A DNA stretch of 58,990 nt from Bacillus sp. EB106-08-02-XG196 (lineage in GTDB: Bacteria > Bacillota > Bacilli > Bacillales > Cytobacillaceae). The notes under the pieces were generated by a model. The model was given only the letters and a program-made list of their open reading frames with translations. It was not told the origin of the DNA and ran no database searches. A program made the translations under genes and the position numbers. The first letter of the stretch is position 1; each line of letters begins with the position of its first letter. Below, piece by piece: positions 16,229 through 25,734 of this stretch. Where the stretch lies: assembly GCF_013396335.1 (NCBI RefSeq), contig NZ_JABWSY010000025.1, forward strand, positions 1-58,990, in the 5' to 3' direction.

Positions 16229-17430
16229 ATATATGGGATAGTTTTAAAATCGCCCTTTCTTCTATTTGGAACCATAAAATTAGGTCCATTCTAACAATGC
16301 TCGGCATTATCATTGGTGTAGCTGCAGTTATAATTATCGTAGCAATTGGTCAAGGTACGAAGAAGCAAATGACAGATGAATTGTTTAGCACAGATAAGAA
16401 TGCGATTGATATTTACTATGAATATATCCCGCCTGAAGGGGAAACTGAAATGTTTTGGCAGGAACCTGAATTAACCTCTGAAGATGTCCAAACACTCGCG
16501 GGAGTTCCTGGTGTTAAGGCTGTGGTTGCAACGAATCAGGGCTGGGGAATGATGGCACATGATGATGAGCAGGGTGAAATGCAAATTACCGGTGTCGGTG
16601 CGGAATTCTTCCCTGCCAGGGATATTCAGGTAGTAGAAGGACGAGCTTTGTACGCTGCGGATAATGATGGTTTGAATCGAGTGGTACTGATTGATACCAT
16701 AGCAAGGGAAAAATTCTTTAAGGAAAGTGAAAACCCAATTGGCGAGATTATTGATCTAAATGATAATCCTTACAAGGTTGTCGGGGTGTATGAATCGCCG
16801 CTACCTGAACAATTCCGAAATAAGGAAACGGGTGAAATGCTTATGCCGCGTTCTGTCATTTCGATGATGTTTGGCAACCGAGAAATTGAACAATTACAGG
16901 TGATTGCTAGTGATCCTGAAAACATTTCTGAAACAGGCAGGCTCGCAGCCGATACATTAACGGCAGAAAAAGCTCTTGAAAACGGGCAGTATTCAACAAA
17001 TGATTTTGAAGATTATGAAAGAGAATTAAACACAATGATCTCCTTATTAACACTGCTAATAGGAAGTATTGCAGGTATTTCACTCCTAGTAGGCGGGATT
17101 GGTGTCATGAATATAATGCTAGTCTCGGTAACAGAAAGAACGAGAGAGATTGGACTTCGGAAAGCGATTGGTGCGACAAGAAGAAAAATCCTTTTACAGT
17201 TTCTAATTGAATCCATCACGTTAACTTCATTAGGAGGATTGATTGGAATAGGCCTAGCTGCAGTAGGCAGTATCCTCGTTTCGGAGTTTTCGCCCATTAC
17301 GGCTGACGTTAGTCCGTTAATTGTTCTCATAGGTGTGAGTTTTTCAGCCTTAATTGGTATTATCTTTGGATTGCTTCCAGCAAACAAGGCATCTAAGCTA
17401 AGTCCAATTGAGGCATTAAGATACGAATAA
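16225..17430 (+). CDS. MacB-type ABC transporter permease (FtsX fold)
   Basis: A 401-residue permease. One membrane helix near residues 20-42 is preceded by SIWNHKIRSILTMLGIIIGV, the hallmark entry of the MacB_PCD family. A large extracytoplasmic domain follows at about 50-265, then three C-terminal helices, with TERTREIGLRKAIGATRRKI as the coupling segment. With the adaptor and ATPase it forms a MacAB-like mechanotransmission exporter. The ATGA overlap with the ATPase gene shows coupling, and a clear terminator follows. No two-component or peptide gene is adjacent to hint at the substrate. Confidence 0.93.
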   Translation: MNIWDSFKIALSSIWNHKIRSILTMLGIIIGVAAVIIIVAIGQGTKKQMTDELFSTDKNAIDIYYEYIPPEGETEMFWQEPELTSEDVQTLAGVPGVKAVVATNQGWGMMAHDDEQGEMQITGVGAEFFPARDIQVVEGRALYAADNDGLNRVVLIDTIAREKFFKESENPIGEIIDLNDNPYKVVGVYESPLPEQFRNKETGEMLMPRSVISMMFGNREIEQLQVIASDPENISETGRLAADTLTAEKALENGQYSTNDFEDYERELNTMISLLTLLIGSIAGISLLVGGIGVMNIMLVSVTERTREIGLRKAIGATRRKILLQFLIESITLTSLGGLIGIGLAAVGSILVSEFSPITADVSPLIVLIGVSFSALIGIIFGLLPANKASKLSPIEALRYE

Positions 17431-17445
17431 CAGAATTTAATTTTC

Positions 17446-17473
17446 CCTCAGACGAAAGTTCTGAGGTTTTTTT
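17446..17473 (+). terminator. Terminator of the MacAB-like operon
   Basis: CCTCAGA (17446-17452) and TCTGAGG (17460-17466), loop CGAAAGT, followed by seven T. Confidence 0.9.
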
Positions 17474-17566
17474 CATTTTATTTCTTCTTTAATAGTTATA
17501 AAGGTAAAGCTAACGTGTATTATTAATATACATACTAAGTGCACGTGAAGTTGAGGTAATGTTTAA

Positions 17567-19942
17567 ATGATTAAGACGTTATTAATAAATGAAGATAGGT
17601 GCTATGCAATAGCTGAGCAAAAGGCAAGAGATTATTTTCAGTCATTGTATAAGCAAGTTAAGCAAAAAAACTATATTCCTACTCTAACAAGAGATATACA
17701 ATCCTGGAAGCACAACCATATTCATCATCATTCATTATTTTCTCTTTTTTTTCGTGGTAAAAGTAAAGCAGATCCCCGTGATTATCACAATTATATTAAA
17801 TATCTGGATTACACTGGCAAACTAGACAATTACCTGGATCGAAGCATATCTTATATTTTTATGCGTGATTTGGGTAAAGCGCTGGATTCAAAAGAGACAC
17901 AGGCAAGAATTAAGAGTGTTGTTAACAATTTAAAAAACAATCTTACGCAGCCAAAGGAAAATCGTGAAAATAAGAATGAGATTCTCTCAATGTCCTGGTT
18001 GTACAGGTGGGCTCAGCAGGAATCTATTGAATCTGCGATTATCTGGATGATAAATAAACTTAAGACTGTATCCACTCACCTTCCAGAGGGGATGGACGCT
18101 AATCATGCCCAGCGAAAACTTATTAAAATTATAGCTGGAGTCGTGATGCATGAGATTGAAGAGATGGGCCGTAAAACTCCCCCAGAAGAACGCACTCGCA
18201 GACTTGATAGAGCCATTAGGATAGGTTATGCCTATGGTTTGACCTATCCCTATATTGATGACCTTCTCGATTCAAAGGTCTTATCCGAGAAAGAGAAAAA
18301 ACAATACTCTAACTTGATTCGTACCACCCTGACCACTGGGGCAGTACCGAAATTGGGCGGGGAGTGGGAAGATAAGAATATAGCTTTGATTACGTTCATT
18401 CATTCGGAGCTTCGAGAGGGATTTGAATATATTAAGGCACAACAGAATACAGAGACGATAAAATCATTTTTTGAACAATCATATGTATTTTTTCATTCGC
18501 AGGAAGTGGATCGTGAGAAGAATTTGTCTTATGGAAATTACACGAATGAAGAGCTTTATATTCCGGTTATTCTAAAATCTTCTTCCTCACGATTGATCGT
18601 TCGTTCCGTTATTAATGCTGCTGAAGATGAGGGCTTCGACAATCGAACCTTCTTTTATGGAATTTACAACCAGCTTGCAGATGACTTTGCAGATATGTTT
18701 GAGGATTTGGAGAATGGTGCTGTTACACCCTATACCTATTATCTGAAATATCACGATAAAAGGGATGATCTAATTAATCCATTTGAATTATACTGGAGTG
18801 TTATTTCCAATTTAATTCACCGTGTGTACCACTCAGATAAAAAGGCATGTGAGGTCATTTTAGATCGTGCAATAAACGGGTTAAAGAGATTTAAAGAACG
18901 AATGGGCGTAAAAAAATACAATGAAGTAATGGAACTTTTTTCTTCAGGAAATTCAAATTTCAATACCATCATTCAAAAGATGGCTGCTAAAGCTGACGAC
19001 GTAGATTTCTTCGATAAACTTTTGCGTGATCATATGATAACCAATTTGAAAAATGAGCGAAAAGAGCAAGAAGAATTCTTAGAGTTAATTGAAAATGTAC
19101 GCAGCCAGATCAATCATCTTTTACCTATTCCTAAAGATGATACTTTTAATGGTTTAATCGTTGAAGCGGCAAACTATAGTCTAGAGGGTGATGGAAAGCG
19201 ATTAAGGCCAATCATTACTTGGATTATGGGCATTAAGGAATACGGGTTAAATCAGTCGGCAATTGTACCGTTAATAAAATCATTGGAATACATGCATACT
19301 GCTTCACTGATTTTTGATGATCTCCCTTCACAGGATAATGCTGCTATCCGCAGGGGACGTCCAACTCTGCATATGGTGTACGATGGTGCTATAGCTGAAT
19401 TAACAGGTCTCTATCTAACGCAGAAGGCCATAGAGGAACAAGCATCACTCGAACAATTCAATTCTAAAACTGTGCTTAGTTTGATACAATATTCGTCTAG
19501 ATTGACTGAAGAAATGTGTAAAGGGCAGGCAATGGATTTGAATTCCAAAGGGAAAGTATTAACAGTAGAGGACTTAAATACTATGTGCTTCTATAAAACT
19601 GGACTTGGTTTCGAGGCATCCCTAATCATGCCTGCTATTCTTGCGGAAGCGAAAGAACCAGAATTAGATGCTTTGAAAAAATTTGCTTATCATGTCGGTA
19701 TTGCCTTTCAAATAAAGGATGACTTGCTGGATGTGGAGGGTGATTTGGACATACTCGGAAAGCCCATTGGAAAAGACGAGGAGAATAATAATTCAACTTT
19801 TGTATCAATCTTAGGTTCTGATGGTGCTAAAAAAGCAATGTGGGAACACTATTGTGATGCGGTAGAAACCTTGCACGAGATTCCGAGGAATACTTCCTTT
19901 CTAAAACATTTACTGAATTATATAGTACACCGTGATCATTAA
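17567..19942 (+). CDS. Double-length polyprenyl-synthetase family protein, two class I terpenoid-synthase-like halves
   Basis: A 791-residue protein. The C-terminal half (about 500-791) is a canonical trans-prenyl diphosphate synthase: GDGKRLRPII (541-550), first Asp-rich motif DDLPSQD (584-590) with RRGRPTLH, and second motif DDLLD (718-722) in AFQIKDDLLDVEGD. It would condense IPP with an allylic diphosphate. The N-terminal half (about 100-480) lacks the GKR-type and RRG motifs but has DDLLD (231-235) and DDFAD (372-376). Their spacing of 141 residues mirrors the 134 of the C-terminal pair, suggesting a second, divergent domain of the same fold. Typical prenyl synthases are about 300-350 residues. 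The gene is monocistronic, with no other terpenoid gene nearby; the product is unknown. Confidence 0.85.
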   Translation: MIKTLLINEDRCYAIAEQKARDYFQSLYKQVKQKNYIPTLTRDIQSWKHNHIHHHSLFSLFFRGKSKADPRDYHNYIKYLDYTGKLDNYLDRSISYIFMRDLGKALDSKETQARIKSVVNNLKNNLTQPKENRENKNEILSMSWLYRWAQQESIESAIIWMINKLKTVSTHLPEGMDANHAQRKLIKIIAGVVMHEIEEMGRKTPPEERTRRLDRAIRIGYAYGLTYPYIDDLLDSKVLSEKEKKQYSNLIRTTLTTGAVPKLGGEWEDKNIALITFIHSELREGFEYIKAQQNTETIKSFFEQSYVFFHSQEVDREKNLSYGNYTNEELYIPVILKSSSSRLIVRSVINAAEDEGFDNRTFFYGIYNQLADDFADMFEDLENGAVTPYTYYLKYHDKRDDLINPFELYWSVISNLIHRVYHSDKKACEVILDRAINGLKRFKERMGVKKYNEVMELFSSGNSNFNTIIQKMAAKADDVDFFDKLLRDHMITNLKNERKEQEEFLELIENVRSQINHLLPIPKDDTFNGLIVEAANYSLEGDGKRLRPIITWIMGIKEYGLNQSAIVPLIKSLEYMHTASLIFDDLPSQDNAAIRRGRPTLHMVYDGAIAELTGLYLTQKAIEEQASLEQFNSKTVLSLIQYSSRLTEEMCKGQAMDLNSKGKVLTVEDLNTMCFYKTGLGFEASLIMPAILAEAKEPELDALKKFAYHVGIAFQIKDDLLDVEGDLDILGKPIGKDEENNNSTFVSILGSDGAKKAMWEHYCDAVETLHEIPRNTSFLKHLLNYIVHRDH

Positions 19943-19967
19943 GTATATGATTAGAAGTCCCAAAAGG

Positions 19968-20000
19968 AAGGCAATAACCTAACGGTTGTTGCCTTTTTAT
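19968..20000 (+). terminator. Terminator of the double prenyl-synthase gene
   Basis: AAGGCAATAACC (19968-19979) and GGTTGTTGCCTT (19984-19995) pair with one G-U, followed by T. Confidence 0.88.
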
Positions 20001-20118
20001 GTGGCTGTGTTAAAGGAAACTGTTTATTTTAACAATAAAAATTAGAATAACAATTGAATAAAAATAATGAATATTTTCACCTTTTGTAATACAATAAATT
20101 CCTGCGAGGGGGAATAGT

Positions 20119-21858
20119 ATGAATTTATTAAAAACGACAGTAGAGCATTTTAAACCATATTGGAGAAAGCTTTTGCTTGCCCTGTTTTTTTCTTTAGCAG
20201 GCGGGGCATTTACGATTTTGCCGCCTATATTGGCAGGGAAATTAGTGGACGAAGTAATAGGGGCAAGAGAGACGACCTTTTTACTTTGGATTGTCACTGG
20301 TGTTCTTGTTGCGTTCTTGGGCAAGTCACTGTTTGAAACCTTGCAGGAATATGTACAAGTGAAAATCGGCTTAGATGTGATAACCGACATGCAGATTCGA
20401 GCTTTCAAAAAGTTGCACCGGACACCAATGTCTTTTTTTACAACCACACCAAGAGGTGATATGTTATACCGTCTAACTCATGATGTGGAGTCCATTCAAA
20501 ACTTAAATAATACGGTGGTGCCACGTATTCTACAGCAGGTTATTGGTGCGATTGCCGCATTTTCTGCGGTATTTGTTTTGTATTGGCCAGCAGCTATCGT
20601 GATGTTTGTTGTTTTTGCCATTTATATTTTTCCTTCGTTTAAATTAGGAAAAGTTATGAGAAAAATGAGTGCCACGCAGAGAGATATGAGTGCAGATATG
20701 TATCAACATTTACAGGAAAGTATTGAAAGTATTCGATTAGTCAGGACCTTTCAGACACAAAAGGCTGAGGTAGAAACACAGCAAAAGAAATTGTCTGATT
20801 GGAAAAACTTCTCTATTCGTGCAGCTTTGATTGGAAAAGTTAACTGGCGCTTAGGAAATTTATTCAATATTGCAACTCCTGGTGTTGTGATGTTAATTGG
20901 TGGATTTTCGATTTGGGAAGGAAATATAACCATTGGAACCCTCGTTGCCTGCCTTAGTTTTATTCCAATCATGTTTTTACCTGTTCGCTCATTAGCTGAA
21001 AACGCTTTAACCATTCAACAGGCGATACCCGCTTTACAGAGAATCTATGAATATTTCGATTTACTCGAAGAGCATGAGGAGAATCTTCCATCCTTTGGAA
21101 ATGTAGAAGGAAGAATCGACTTAGAAAATATCTGGTTTACTTATCCTAACAGTGATAAAAAAATCCTAAAAGGCGTTTCGCTCTCCATGGAACAAGGGAA
21201 TCACATTGGGATTGTTGGTACAAGCGGCGGCGGAAAGAGTACACTCATTCAAATTCTACTGGGATTATATGAACCTGATGAAGGGTCAGTTCTTATAGAT
21301 GGAAAGAACCTTTTCGCTTACAATCGAAACAGCTTTAGGCAGCAGGTAGGAGTTGTTTCTCAGGAAACCTTTCTACTAAACAGCACGCTTCGCAATAATC
21401 TTCTATATGGAAAAAAGGAAGCAACCCAGGAAGAATTGGAAAAAGCTGTAGAAGCTGCTGGATTGAAGGAATTAATAGAATCCTTGGAAGATAAGTATGA
21501 GACCGTGGTCGGCGAACGAGGTTTGAAGCTCTCTGGCGGCCAGCGACAACGTGTAGCACTAGCAAGGGCTATTTTACGGCAACCACCTGTTTTAATTTTT
21601 GATGAAGCGACTTCATCCTTAGATGGGGAAACAGAGGAAAAGGTTCAAGAGTCACTTGAACAACTAATTCCAGGAAGAACCACCATTACCATTGCCCATC
21701 GATTAATTACGGTTAGGAACGCGGATAAAATCCTCCTCATAGACCAGGGAATGGTGGCGGAACAAGGGACGCATGAAGAACTGCTTGCATTAAGAGGGCT
21801 GTATTACGAATTATATAAAGCTCAATATAGCGAGTTAGAAAAGGAGATGATTGGATGA
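20119..21858 (+). CDS. ABC exporter half-transporter A (membrane domain plus ATPase)
   Basis: A 579-residue type IV exporter half. Six membrane helices lie within residues about 15-300, followed by the nucleotide-binding domain: Walker A GTSGGGKST (367-375), signature LSGGQRQRVALARA, Walker B with catalytic Glu in VLIFDEATSSLDGE, and the switch His in IAHRL. GAGGGGG precedes the ATG. It overlaps the next gene by four bases, indicating a heterodimer like the BmrCD or YfiBC pairs of Bacillus, which export drugs or lipids. Both ATP sites of this pair look catalytically complete, unlike many heterodimers with one degenerate site. The substrate is unknown. Confidence 0.93.
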   Translation: MNLLKTTVEHFKPYWRKLLLALFFSLAGGAFTILPPILAGKLVDEVIGARETTFLLWIVTGVLVAFLGKSLFETLQEYVQVKIGLDVITDMQIRAFKKLHRTPMSFFTTTPRGDMLYRLTHDVESIQNLNNTVVPRILQQVIGAIAAFSAVFVLYWPAAIVMFVVFAIYIFPSFKLGKVMRKMSATQRDMSADMYQHLQESIESIRLVRTFQTQKAEVETQQKKLSDWKNFSIRAALIGKVNWRLGNLFNIATPGVVMLIGGFSIWEGNITIGTLVACLSFIPIMFLPVRSLAENALTIQQAIPALQRIYEYFDLLEEHEENLPSFGNVEGRIDLENIWFTYPNSDKKILKGVSLSMEQGNHIGIVGTSGGGKSTLIQILLGLYEPDEGSVLIDGKNLFAYNRNSFRQQVGVVSQETFLLNSTLRNNLLYGKKEATQEELEKAVEAAGLKELIESLEDKYETVVGERGLKLSGGQRQRVALARAILRQPPVLIFDEATSSLDGETEEKVQESLEQLIPGRTTITIAHRLITVRNADKILLIDQGMVAEQGTHEELLALRGLYYELYKAQYSELEKEMIG

Positions 21859-23645
21859 ATGCAAACACCGTCTCCCAACCAAAACAGAATCGTGATGGCC
21901 GCAGAGTTCTAGCTTTCTTAAGGCCCTATAAAAAGTGGGTCATTGCCGACTCAGTCGTTATTGCGATTAGCCAAGTTTTTTCAGCATTAATACCAACGTT
22001 AGCACTTAGCTGGTTAATTGATACGATTATTCCGAATGAAAACCATTCCTGGATTTGGGGGTTAATGTGGTTATTAATCTTTTCCGCCATCTTTGATTTA
22101 GTCATGATGGTCATTGATGAATATTTTTGTCATCAGACAGCTAAGACGGTAACCAATTGGCAAAAGCTGCGTCTGTTTAGTCATTTACAGGTGCTTCCTT
22201 ATTCTTTTTACCATAACAATTCATCTGGGGAACTACTGGCAAGAGTTTCGGATGACCCAGATACTCTCCATAATTTCCTTGCCTGGGAAGGTTCAACTTT
22301 TATGGCAAGCGTCCAGGGGGTTCTCATTTATAGTCTGGTGCTGCTTTGGATACATCCTTATTTAATGATTACCAGTGTGGTTCTAGGTATTATCTTTTAT
22401 TGGACCTCCAATTATGTGGGAGCGAGGACTAGAGCTGCCTCAGCAGACGCGAGACAGGAGGCTTCCCGATATCTTGAAAGATTGAGAGAATCGGTTACGG
22501 GAATCCATTTATCGCGGGTTATGGGTGTTTCTGAAAATGAGGTTGAAAGTGTCATTGCTATCAGGAACTCTTTTGTAAAGCATTCCATTAAGGAACTAAA
22601 AGCACGAATGCAATCGGTAGTGGTTATTGCCAGCTATAATGGGTTTGCCTTAGGAGTTGTCTACTTAATTAGTACTTTATTAATTTGGAACGACAATTTA
22701 ACAAGTGGACAAATGCTTACCGCAGGCGGATTAGTCACAATTGCGGCCAATGAAATGCAAAAACTGCTGCGTAACTGGCTATCGGTGAGAAGAACTGGAC
22801 CAGCGCTAGATCGTTCGGACATTCTCCTTTCGCACAAGCCTGCGGAAGCTGAAATAAAGGAAGGCATTCGTGGTGAAAGGGCAAGCGGCAGAATTAGACT
22901 GAAAGAGGTAACGTTCTCCTATCCAGAAAAAGAAGAAAATGTATTGTCAGGTGTTACGTTTGATATTCAAGCGGGTGAAAAGGTGGCCTTGGTTGGACCG
23001 AGTGGTTCAGGAAAATCTACTATCGTTGATTTGCTTTTTAGGTTATATGAAACGAAAAAAGGTCAGATTGAAGTAGATGGCAGAAACATTACCGAATGGG
23101 ATACAGCATGGCTGCGGTCACAAATAGCGATTGTAACGCAGGATGTTCAATTACGAAGCGGTTCACTGGCGGATAATCTAAGAATTGGAAAGGCAGATGC
23201 TACTGACGAGGAATTACTAAAGGCCTTGCAGGATAGCGGACTGGAGGAACTGGTCGAAAGCCTGCCAGAGGGCTTGAATACAAAGGTTGGGGAACGAGGA
23301 AGCCTTCTTTCTGGAGGACAGAAGCAGCGATTATCGCTGGCTAGAGCAATCATTAAAGACGCACCAATCCTAATTCTTGATGAAGCAAGTTCAGCGCTCG
23401 ACCCGATTACCGAAACAAAAATCAATGAGTCAGTTTTGAAAACAGGCAAGAACCAAACCATTTTAATTATCTCTCACCGTCTTTCTACAGTTCTCTCAGC
23501 AGATAAGATTATTGTTCTCGAAAATGGAGCCATTGTCGAAAAAGGTGGACACGCGGAATTGCTGGAAAATAACAACGGTGTCTATGCACGACTGTTTGGA
23601 AGAGAGGCAGAAATCGGGGAAGAAACCATGAATAGCCCTGCTTAA
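21855..23645 (+). CDS. ABC exporter half-transporter B (membrane domain plus ATPase)
   Basis: A 596-residue partner of the upstream half. Six membrane helices occupy residues about 30-320. The ATPase domain has Walker A GPSGSGKST, LSGGQKQRLSLARA, Walker B plus catalytic Glu in ILILDEASSALDPIT, and the switch His in IISHRLST. ATGA overlap with the upstream gene and a shared terminator indicate one bicistronic operon and equimolar expression. The consensus residues at both sites suggest a symmetric ATPase cycle or a relatively young duplication, which is inference. Substrate class (drug, lipid or peptide) cannot be read from sequence. Confidence 0.93.
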   Translation: MNANTVSQPKQNRDGRRVLAFLRPYKKWVIADSVVIAISQVFSALIPTLALSWLIDTIIPNENHSWIWGLMWLLIFSAIFDLVMMVIDEYFCHQTAKTVTNWQKLRLFSHLQVLPYSFYHNNSSGELLARVSDDPDTLHNFLAWEGSTFMASVQGVLIYSLVLLWIHPYLMITSVVLGIIFYWTSNYVGARTRAASADARQEASRYLERLRESVTGIHLSRVMGVSENEVESVIAIRNSFVKHSIKELKARMQSVVVIASYNGFALGVVYLISTLLIWNDNLTSGQMLTAGGLVTIAANEMQKLLRNWLSVRRTGPALDRSDILLSHKPAEAEIKEGIRGERASGRIRLKEVTFSYPEKEENVLSGVTFDIQAGEKVALVGPSGSGKSTIVDLLFRLYETKKGQIEVDGRNITEWDTAWLRSQIAIVTQDVQLRSGSLADNLRIGKADATDEELLKALQDSGLEELVESLPEGLNTKVGERGSLLSGGQKQRLSLARAIIKDAPILILDEASSALDPITETKINESVLKTGKNQTILIISHRLSTVLSADKIIVLENGAIVEKGGHAELLENNNGVYARLFGREAEIGEETMNSPA

Positions 23646-23661
23646 TAAACCATTATATAAA

Positions 23662-23699
23662 AAGGCAACCTCCGAAAAATCAAGGGAGTTGCCTTTTTT
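23662..23699 (+). terminator. Terminator of the ABC exporter operon
   Basis: AAGGCAACCTCC (23662-23673) faces GGGAGTTGCCTT (23684-23695), with T continuing after. Confidence 0.88.
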
Positions 23700-23770
23700 G
23701 TTAGTTGAGATTAAATATTTTTTCAATCTTGAGAGATACTATTTTTGACATTATCAAGGAGGTGCCAAAT

Positions 23771-23944
23771 ATGCCAAACGCGAAAGATTACGTAAATCAA
23801 AGTATGTCTTCCGTACAAAATACAGTTAACACTCTTCAGCAAGCCCTAAGCAATGCAGAAAAACCAGAAAACAAAAATAAAATTCAACAAGCTATTAATT
23901 CGCTTAACTCCGTGCAAGACCAACTATCTGAATATCAAGATTAA
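23771..23944 (+). CDS. Small Gln/Asn/Ser-rich helical protein, 57 aa
   Basis: A 57-residue hydrophilic protein starting MPNAKDYVNQ, built of two predicted amphipathic helices around EKPENKNK. The ATG at 23771 follows AGGAGGTG (23758-23765) at ideal spacing; the longer frame starting at 23705 has no ribosome site and is rejected. I do not recognise the family with certainty. Small acidic proteins of this size in spore formers are sometimes sporulation-linked, but nothing here proves it. It has its own leader after the exporter terminator and ends at a hairpin. Confidence 0.75.
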   Translation: MPNAKDYVNQSMSSVQNTVNTLQQALSNAEKPENKNKIQQAINSLNSVQDQLSEYQD

Positions 23945-23951
23945 TAAGAAC

Positions 23952-23985
23952 AATACCTGACATTCGAAGGTCAGGTATTCTTTTT
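23952..23985. terminator. Terminator between convergent genes
   Basis: AATACCTGAC (23952-23961) and GTCAGGTATT (23970-23979) pair perfectly. The T-run is strong on the plus strand and weaker on the minus strand, so it may serve both the small gene and the SgrR-type gene. Confidence 0.85.
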
Positions 23986-23988
23986 GCA

Positions 23989-25635
23989 CTAATATTTAGG
24001 CTTCATCCATAATTTTGATAAATCTACATACCCAAAATGCTTAATCTCGACGTTCATCAAATTAATGGAAAATGGTATTTGCCGCTTAGAATAATAGAGT
24101 GGAATGCAAAGGGAATTTTCAATTAAATACTTTTCTATTTTCAAATGCTGACCAATCCATTGTTCAAAGGGTAATTCATCATAGGCTTGAATACATTTCT
24201 GTAGATAAGAATCACTTTGTGTTAATTTTCGAAGTGGGGATAGGTTATTTTTAATAAAATTAAAATAAGAAAAACTTTGATTTAACTCAAAAATTTCTCC
24301 ATGAATAAATATATCTGCCTCTGCTTTTAGATGATCATGATACAGGGCATCATGAAACGATACTTCGTCTATCTCTGTATGTATTCCACCATGTTCGAGG
24401 ATGGATTTTAACCAAAAGGTTACATCCTTTGCATATCCTGTGTACTTCATTCTTAATGGCTTTGAAAGTGAGGGCTTTGCATTTTTTGGCATCGAATAAG
24501 GCTTTGAATAACCAATTAAACATCCAGAGTTGTTTTCTGAAATACGTGAATCTATAGTAGAAATTAGTGAGCGATTTTCGTCTATCAGCATATGGATGTA
24601 ATCACGTACTTCTTTTCTAGCGATATCCGATTGGCGATATGGATTCATCACCACAATACCGAAGCCAGAATCACTTTCAACTTCGAACGTGCCTACCTCT
24701 CTTGATTCATGTGCACCATAATAAACATTTCCAAACTCTCTCGAAACCTGAATGAATTCAACACTATCTAATAGTGGACGCTCCCGAAAATAGTGTTTAA
24801 AAGCATGAAGTACAGTTTTCTCTTCAGAATTTTCCCCCATATAGAAACTACCGGTTCCGATGACCTGGCCGTTGGATTCTTTATAAATACTAGCAGTCAT
24901 CATACTTAGGAGCGGTAAAATATATGGACAACCATTTGGAAACTCAAGCTCAACAACGAGTGAAGCTGGAGAGGTTATTTTTGTAACTGGTTTCCAAAGT
25001 TCAGCATATATGATATCTTTTTGCATTCGAATAAAAGATTGGACGACATCCTCTGCTCTTAGAATGGAACCATCATGAAAGGCTACATCTTTTCTTAAGT
25101 ACAATGTCAACTTCGTTTTCGTTAATTCCCAGCTATGGGCTAGCTCAGGCGTTATTGAATTATCTTCCTCCAATACTGCTACTCGGTTATATATGTTTGC
25201 TACTAGATTTGCGCTATGTACATCTGCAGCCTTTATTGGATGATACGTTAGGAAACGGTAAAATCGAGGAATAATAAGTCGGTCCTTCCCCTCTTGATGA
25301 AACCCAAACTTGGATTGAAATTTAGTCATCAATCGCTGTTTTGTTTCAGTCGACCAGTTCAACAATAACAATTTACTTACTTGTTCAATCGAATAGCTTT
25401 CCAATTTGGATATGAACTGTTTTTCATAAGCAGATTCTACATCCTTCTTCCATTGCAATTTCGAATCGTTTCCTCTTCCTCGGCCAGCCTGAAACGTTAG
25501 CCAGCCTTCTTCTTGCCACTGACTCAGTTTGCGACGGGTTTGCTTTGCGCTTAGATTTAGAATCTCAGCCAGATCTTGTACTTTGACTTCCCCCGTAGAG
25601 GATGAATTCCATATTGTTAATAAATAATGGTCCAT
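23989..25635 (-). CDS. SgrR-type transcriptional regulator (HTH plus solute-binding domain)
   Basis: A 548-residue protein. Residues about 1-115 are the SgrR N-terminal winged helix (KVQDLAEILNLSAKQTRRKL, then QWQEEGWLTFQAGRGRGN). Residues about 160-545 are a family 5 solute-binding-protein domain (LAHSWELTKTKLTLYLRKDV, FHDGSILRAEDVVQSFIRMQ) without a signal peptide, so it acts in the cytosol as an effector sensor. In E. coli, SgrR responds to sugar-phosphate stress and is linked to the efflux pump SetA. Here it is divergent from an MFS transporter 99 bases away, which suggests it activates that pump. AAAGGAATG precedes the ATG on the minus strand. Confidence 0.9.
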   Translation of the reverse strand: MDHYLLTIWNSSSTGEVKVQDLAEILNLSAKQTRRKLSQWQEEGWLTFQAGRGRGNDSKLQWKKDVESAYEKQFISKLESYSIEQVSKLLLLNWSTETKQRLMTKFQSKFGFHQEGKDRLIIPRFYRFLTYHPIKAADVHSANLVANIYNRVAVLEEDNSITPELAHSWELTKTKLTLYLRKDVAFHDGSILRAEDVVQSFIRMQKDIIYAELWKPVTKITSPASLVVELEFPNGCPYILPLLSMMTASIYKESNGQVIGTGSFYMGENSEEKTVLHAFKHYFRERPLLDSVEFIQVSREFGNVYYGAHESREVGTFEVESDSGFGIVVMNPYRQSDIARKEVRDYIHMLIDENRSLISTIDSRISENNSGCLIGYSKPYSMPKNAKPSLSKPLRMKYTGYAKDVTFWLKSILEHGGIHTEIDEVSFHDALYHDHLKAEADIFIHGEIFELNQSFSYFNFIKNNLSPLRKLTQSDSYLQKCIQAYDELPFEQWIGQHLKIEKYLIENSLCIPLYYSKRQIPFSINLMNVEIKHFGYVDLSKLWMKPKY

Positions 25636-25734
25636 GTTTTCATTCCTTTAAAAGTAGACATTTTTTTGAAAATTGGTCATTTTTAAACTGTTACGTCTAG
25701 TTTACTATAAGAATTATGAAAGGTGTTGATAAAT

